The position numbers and the translations under genes were made by a program. A DNA stretch of 64,000 nucleotides, taken from contig CP089450.1 of assembly GCA_026636295.1 (NCBI GenBank), forward strand, positions 1,219,614-1,283,613. Reading direction: 5' to 3'. Each line of letters begins with the position of its first letter. Within the stretch, counting starts at the first letter, position 1. This document shows, in pieces, positions 59,172 to 64,000 of the stretch. The notes under the pieces were generated by a model. It saw nothing but the letters and a program-made list of their open reading frames with translations. It made no database searches and was not told the DNA's origin. Source of the stretch: Medakamo hakoo. Lineage: Eukaryota; Chlorophyta; Trebouxiophyceae; Coccomyxaceae.

Positions 59172-59907
59172 TGTGTGTGTTAATTTTTTTTTGGTTGCGG
59201 ATTTGTTGGATTGTTTACATGTGTGAAAAGCAGCGCAGAACTTTAATTGGAATTTGGCGCCCGAAATGTTGGGCAAGGCTTTTTGTCCTTTGGCGGAAAA
59301 CAAAGGCGGAAGGCGGAAAGGCGGAAGACACAAGTCTTGGTATTGCTGCCACTTCCACCATACGATGGTGGATGTCGAAGGGGTGGTGGGGCTGTTGGAG
59401 TCGGCGTGGGTGGAGGGCGGTCGCGGGAGGGCGTTTGCGTCGGGCGGGCGGCTAGAAATGTAGGAGCGAGGGTGTTGCACCGGGAATAGTCGAACGGTTT
59501 GTTTTCGGGGGGTCGGCCTGGCCCCCGTCTGATTTGAGCTCAAGACGACTTCTCATGCAGAGCGTGACGCGGCGAAGGGGGAGGGGGGGGCGGGAGGGGG
59601 GGACGTGGAGGCGAGGGCTGGTGGCGGGGTGTGGAGGCCGCGGCGTCCACCAAAACACTCCGGAGTGTGGAGGTGGGAGGAGGAGGAATGTGTACTGTGG
59701 GCTGCGCCCGCTCGCTGGGCTGGACGCCTGCTTTGATGTCTGCCTTTTCTTTTCACTTAGCTGGGGTCGGTAGGCATCAAACAGCGGGCCTGGGGTGGTG
59801 GGGTGTGATGGGAGGGGTGGCTTGGCCGACCGCCCGCGCGGGACGGGGGTGGTTGCTTGGCAGCGGCGCGGCGATGGCAAAGATGGCCAGGGTTGGGGTT
59901 GTGGTGG

Positions 59908-59938
<31 letters not shown>

Positions 59939-60507
59939 CGTTTTTTTCACGACCGGCTCCTTTCAGAAGCGTTTCGTTTTCACAACGGCTTGCGTGAGGT
60001 GATCAAGCATTGATGCAGTGAGGCGTGCGTCGGAAAGACGGGGGCCTGGCCCGCGGGCGGCGGTGACGGAGGTGTGTGAGAGCGCAGGCGCGCGCACGCT
60101 ATTGGTAAGCCCACCGCTGTGCAGCGTCAAGCGTTGTTTTGCCACGGCGCTTGTACGGGACAAGCAGGGTATTACGGTAGGTTGGCGTCGTAGCCGCGTC
60201 GACGAGAGTTTTTTGGGGGTGGGTATGCGTGCGGCGGGAGTTGTTGTTTCTCTGTCTGGCCACACGCACGCTCTCCCCTCTTTTCTTCTCCCCATGCCCT
60301 CCGCCCGTCCCGGACCCTCACCCCATCCGAACGTTTTCTATTGCCGCGGTTGACATGGAAGGTGGGCTTTGTTTTTACATGTCGCATGTTGCCGTCTTTT
60401 TCCCCCACGACAACCATCACGAAATACCTGATGTTCCATGTTACTTGAGCATTGCGGCCCGGCCCCCGCCACTGTTGCACTCACCTTCCTGTGTTTCGCG
60501 CAGACAC
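59172..60507. other. Long intergenic region, no recognisable gene
   Basis: 1336 bp between the small secreted-protein start and the GT92-like start (divergent). It contains G-rich stretches (59575-59640) and a short (GT)n at 59907-59938. Base composition is less GC-biased than near the left end. Open frames are low complexity. Confidence 0.5.
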
Positions 60508-61575
60508 ATGGCCCCGCCTGCACTGCTCCGGACACTCTCCCGGACCCCAGGCCGCGCCAAGCTTGCGGGCGTTGTGGCGGTCGTCCTGGTCTGTGCCGCC
60601 GCACAAGGAGGCCTGAGGCGGCCCGACCTGAGGCGAGCCCCCGGACTCGCCTCGCCTTCCCCCTCCCCGCCGGCTTCTGCCGCCGTGTGCGCCGTCATCA
60701 AAGACGATGCAGGCTATGTGACGGAGTGGGTGGAGTATCATTTATGGCTGGGCGTGGACCGGCTGTATGTGTGTGACGACGGGTCGCCGGTGGCGTTGGA
60801 GCAGGCGTTGAGGCCGTTTGTTGACGAAGGCCGGGTCGTCATGATGCCGCTGCCCTCGGACTTGAACCGCACGTCGTACGCGGACTCGCCGCAGGGATAC
60901 GCGTACAATGCGTGCATCAGGCAGGCGTGCAGCGGGCATGACTAAATGGCGTTCATCGACAGCGACGAGTTCATCACGGTCGACGCTGGCGCTGAGGACG
61001 GTGCGCGCGCTGAAGGGCTGGCACCTCGGCCTTTCCTGCGGGCCACGCACGACCGCACCTCCACCGGCTCCACCCGGCTTGGCACCTTTTTGGCTCGTAG
61101 CTTCAACCTCTCCTCCACCACCGGCATCCTGCTTGATTGGGTCGTGTTGGCGGGTGGGCATGCCCACCGCCTGCCTGGCGGCATCCTGCGCAATTACGTG
61201 GCCTGCTTACCACCGGCCCACCCAAAATCGCACGCCGTCAAATCCATCGCCAACTGTGCGTACTTGACCGCATCGACCAACCCGCACACGTTCCAATACG
61301 GCCGTGCACCTGCACATGCTCACGAAGTCGATGAGTGGGGTCAGCCAGTCTCCCACGATGGCACGTACACCCACACCGCCTCCCATGCCCACCTCTACCT
61401 CCACCACTACATGTTCAAGTCAGCCGACGACGCGACGGTCAAGCTGCGCAACGGAGCCGGGTCCGGGCAGAAGAAAAGCCAGCAGTACTACCGTGGAATA
61501 CTGCGGGATGCGACCGAGACGTGTAGGGCAGCAGTCGGCCTGGCCGATGTTTGTTGCCCGTCAACGGCCGTGTGA
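60508..61575 (+). pseudogene. GT92/DUF23-like glycosyltransferase split by one in-frame stop
   Basis: From the ATG at 60508 the frame gives an anchor (AKLAGVVAVVLVCAAAQ), then AVCAVIKDDAGYVTEWVEYH, LGVDRLYVCDDGSPV and YAYNACIRQACSGHD. A TAA at 60943-60945 (codon 146) follows, and the same frame continues without any gap as MAFIDSDEFITVDAG (the DxD metal site), RNYVACLPPAHP, TYTHTASHAHLYLHHYMFKS and YYRGILRDATETC. In intact GT92 and related enzymes the corresponding stretch runs straight into W-x-x-FIDxDEF, so only one codon separates this from an intact gene. It is probably a recent pseudogene; stop-codon readthrough is possible but unproven. Confidence 0.75.
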
Positions 61576-61975
61576 GGCTGCTTGCAGTGTTTGTTGCTGA
61601 CGTCAGCCTAGCACGGGTGATGCTTTTTTTGTGGCATTTTCGACATCCCTTAGGGTTTTAGATTAAAGTTCGGCGCTAGGGCCGGGTTAGGTTGGGATTA
61701 GGGCGATAGGGGGCTGTGCCTGCAAACAATGGAACGTGAAGGGTGGCTTGCATGTTGACAACACGGGGAGCGTGAAGTAATGTCAGGTGCTGGTAGGGTT
61801 GCACAACCCTAAGAATAAACTGCAACGCACCAATGCCCTCCCTCCCCCCCTCCGCCCTCTCCCCCAGTCCTCTGCTCTCCCTCTTCCCGCGTGCATGCAA
61901 CGCGCCGCCGATACCCCAACACTGCTTGACGCACTCGCACATTACTCCGCCCACTTCCGTCTTTTGAGTGACATC
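61576..61975. other. Intergenic region with degenerate telomere-like motifs
   Basis: 400 bp. TTAGGG-like motifs occur at about 61650-61655, 61684-61690 and 61698-61703 in a G-rich stretch, and a small palindrome of the telomere motif lies at 61794-61811. The rest is pyrimidine-rich leader before the next gene. Confidence 0.7.
61650..61711. repeat. Degenerate interstitial telomere-like sequence
   Basis: Contains TTAGGG, GGGTTAGG and ATTAGGG with intervening substitutions, about 2.1 kb inside the terminal array and in the same orientation. Confidence 0.55.
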
Positions 61976-63070
61976 ATGCCCCATCGTTCAAGCGGCATGA
62001 CGCGCCGCTCAGTCGCGACATGCGTCGCCGGTGTGGTGGTGCTTGCCTGCCTAGCGTGGCGTACCACTCCTGGCGTCGTTCGCAGGCGAGCCCTGTCGCT
62101 GCCCTCCACCAGCACTCAACACAGTCGCATCGCTCCGCCCACCATCTTCATGAGGCCCCACTTCTTTGGTGCGAAAGGCGACAGGGCGGACTACACATTT
62201 GTTCCTCTCGTCATTCGCTCCGTCCTGCACAACAATCCATCCGCCCAAGTCTTTATGCTGCATAATGACCCGGAATTTTCGTTACCGGGCGAAGCCCGCT
62301 TTCACGGCCTCTTGATGGATGATTTTGAAACTGCAGACCTCCGCCAGCTCAAGGCGACGTACCAGCACATGTCGACCAATCCCGCATTGTACGAGTTTTA
62401 CTCCATGGCTGCCTATTTTTACGTGGCCAGCTTGATGGACGCCATGGGGTTGGAGAACGTTGTTGTCGTTGAGACAGATGTGCTTGTTTTCTGTGACATG
62501 TGGCAAACACTGTCCACCCACTGGGACCTGCCTAACCTGGACGCCGTCCTCACGAAGCGGCGCGTCATGGCCGCGTCGTATGTGACGCGAGTCTACATCG
62601 AAACTTTTGTCAATGTCGCGCTCGCTTTCTATTCCGAACCTGCTGTCACTGAAGCACTGCGCGTGTCTGTTCTACACACGAAATGGGGCGGCGTCAGCGA
62701 CATGACCGTCAATGCCTGGCTGGCCAAGCCTGGTTTTGTGAACCGCAATGCTGGGAATCATTCTGTTCGGCTCGCGGAGCTGTCTGAACTGAAAGGCGAC
62801 GACGGGCAACACACCTTGGCATACATCGACTCCAACATTCGGACTGCCAACTACAGCTTTGGCGCCTTTGACGTTGACACCAGCCACGCCGAGGTGGGCC
62901 CCATCAAGAAGTTGTACGACCCCGCCAAGCCGGGCGGCCCTCCACGCGCCCGCCTCCAACCTCGCAGCCGCTATGTCGACATGTGGGCCCTGCACTTTCA
63001 GGGGGGGACCAAAGCCCTCATCCCGAGTGTGTGCGCCAAGTTTATGCAGGTGCAACAACCCTTACTCTAG
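61976..63070 (+). CDS. Putative GT-A glycosyltransferase, type II membrane protein
   Basis: 364 residues from the ATG at 61976; an in-frame ATG at 61894 would add 27. The anchor SVATCVAGVVVLACLAW follows a basic start. The domain has FVPLVIRSVLHNNPSAQVFM, YEFYSMAAYFYVASLMDAMG, and NVVVVETDVLVFCDMW (about 160), where ETDV is the likely metal site, then RYVDMWALHFQGGTKALI at the C-terminus. This fits a small GT-A enzyme with the motif order IRSVLxxNPxA then D-x-D. Codons use noticeably more A/T at third positions than genes further left. It is the last complete gene before the chromosome end. Confidence 0.68.
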   Translation: MPHRSSGMTRRSVATCVAGVVVLACLAWRTTPGVVRRRALSLPSTSTQHSRIAPPTIFMRPHFFGAKGDRADYTFVPLVIRSVLHNNPSAQVFMLHNDPEFSLPGEARFHGLLMDDFETADLRQLKATYQHMSTNPALYEFYSMAAYFYVASLMDAMGLENVVVVETDVLVFCDMWQTLSTHWDLPNLDAVLTKRRVMAASYVTRVYIETFVNVALAFYSEPAVTEALRVSVLHTKWGGVSDMTVNAWLAKPGFVNRNAGNHSVRLAELSELKGDDGQHTLAYIDSNIRTANYSFGAFDVDTSHAEVGPIKKLYDPAKPGGPPRARLQPRSRYVDMWALHFQGGTKALIPSVCAKFMQVQQPLL

Positions 63071-63135
63071 AGCTTTGTAGTTGCACTTTTGCGTGCTGCA
63101 ACACACGCCATTTAAAAAATAAAAATTGCACACTT

Positions 63136-63789
63136 ATGCCCCTGACACGGCGCGTTGCGCCCGCCCTGCGTGCGGGGGCACGCACGGCGGCCATTGCCCT
63201 GCTGGCCATCGTGGCCGCGGCGGGCGTGGACGCGACGGCCGACCGCAACACGCTGCTGGGCGACCTCGTCCACGGCGTCAAGGCCGACCTGCACGAGGCT
63301 GCAGGCGGCAGTGGCGCAGCCAAGCCGGCGCACACCAACAGGCCGGCCTCCAACTGGATGCACGACCGGGTCGCCGCTTATCAGGCGGCCGCCGCGGTGC
63401 GCTTGGGCGTGTCTACGCCCGGCAAATCAACCGGCCGCATAGTGGGCGGCACGCCCGTGGGCCAGACCTCCCCCATGAACGTCTTCCAGGCCACGCTGGT
63501 CAACGCCGACGTGGCCAACGATTACGACGCCTTCTTTTGTGGGGGGTCACTGTTCCGGAACCGGTACATTGTGACGGCCGCCCATTGCACCGACTTCATC
63601 ACGTCCCCGGCCAGTGTTGCCGTCCTGGTCGGCAACCGGACGCTGAGCACGACGGGCAAAGGTCCGCGCATCAAAGTGACGGCCCTGAAGATTCACCCGG
63701 CCTGGGACACCAACACCATGATTGCGGACGTCGCCGTGTGGACGCTGGCCCAAAACGTGACGTCCGTCAGGTCGGTGCAGCTGACTTAG
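63136..63789 (+). pseudogene. Trypsin-like serine protease gene truncated by the telomere
   Basis: From the ATG at 63136 (AACACTT-ATG) a leader (TAAIALLAIVAAAGVDATA) and pro-region lead to the mature start GRIVGGTPVG (about 101). CGGSLFRNRYIVTAAHC (about 136-152) holds the catalytic His and NTMIADVAVWTLA (about 198) the catalytic Asp. The protein then stops after SVRSVQLT. The TAG stop (63787-63789) lies inside the first TTAGGG unit, so everything after it, including the GDSGGP catalytic Ser block and the C-terminal half, is missing. The remaining 217 residues cannot be an active protease. It is the distal gene remnant of the chromosome. Confidence 0.88.
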
Positions 63790-64000
63790 GGTTTAGGTTT
63801 AGGTTTAGGTTTAGGGGGTAGGGTCAGGTTAGGGTTAGGGTTAGGGTTAGGGTTAGGGTTAGGGTTAGGGTTAGGGTTAGGGTTAGGGTTAGGGTTAGGG
63901 TTAGGGTTAGGGTTAGGGTTAGGGTTAGGGTTAGGGTTAGGGTTAGGGTTAGGGTTAGGGTTAGGGTTAGGGTTAGGGTTAGGGTTAGGGTTAGGGTTAG
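63786..64000 (+). repeat. Telomere: degenerate start, then pure (TTAGGG)n
   Basis: The first ~43 bp are mixed (TTTAGG, TTTAGGGGG, TAGGGTCAGG). From about 63829 to the end the sequence is uninterrupted TTAGGG, about 28-29 units. The G-rich strand runs 5' to 3' toward position 64000, so the right edge of the window is a chromosome end. Confidence 0.99.

Overview
This is the right-hand end of a nuclear chromosome from a GC-rich unicellular eukaryote. The last ~170 bases are an uninterrupted TTAGGG array, so the chromosome terminus is at position 64000. Several genes contain spliceosomal GT-AG introns (7 of 30 loci; most introns are about 115-460 bp). Proteins are Ala/Gly/Pro-rich, start codons sit in CACA-ATG or CC-ATG contexts, and microsatellites ((GT)n, (GA)n, (GGGGT)n, poly-C) are frequent. 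I cannot name the species. Two plant-type B3 DNA-binding domains together with GT90, GT47-like and GT10 enzymes would suit an alga or related protist, but this is inference only.

Layout. 1-5.6 kb holds ordinary housekeeping-like genes: the 3' part of a CSDE1/UNR-like cold-shock-domain protein, a secreted GMC oxidoreductase, and a membrane-anchored J-domain protein. 5.6-9.1 kb is gene-poor, with decayed repeats and a 91-bp tandem duplication. From 9.1 kb to the telomere almost every gene concerns building, activating, transporting or decorating sugars. I count about 26 such genes: six SAM methyltransferases (some FkbM or METTL24-like), about a dozen glycosyltransferases (DUF5672, two giant paralogous multi-module proteins, GT90, GT2, O-fucosyltransferase-like, exostosin/GT47-like, GT10, YibB/HtrL-like, a broken GT92, and two unassigned GT-A proteins), three LicD/fukutin-type phosphotransferase-like proteins, one nucleotide-sugar dehydrogenase, two nucleotide-sugar transporters, one polysaccharide pyruvyl transferase and one OafA-type acyltransferase with an SGNH domain. 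Most begin with a short N-terminal hydrophobic segment typical of type II Golgi membrane proteins. Interspersed are two B3-domain putative transcription factors and two small secreted Cys-containing proteins.

Reading them together (inference): the dehydrogenase would make a uronic-acid-type sugar nucleotide in the cytosol, the two transporters would carry sugar nucleotides into the Golgi, the glycosyltransferases would assemble a surface glycan, and the methyl-, phospho-, pyruvyl- and acyl-transferases would decorate it. This is the same set of functions as a bacterial capsule locus, but placed in a eukaryotic subtelomere. The subtelomere also shows active rearrangement. There are two inverted paralog pairs, an inverted copy of the 3' end of a transporter gene placed just behind the fucosyltransferase, a GT92 gene split by one in-frame stop, interstitial telomere-like motifs, and a trypsin-like gene cut off by the telomere itself.
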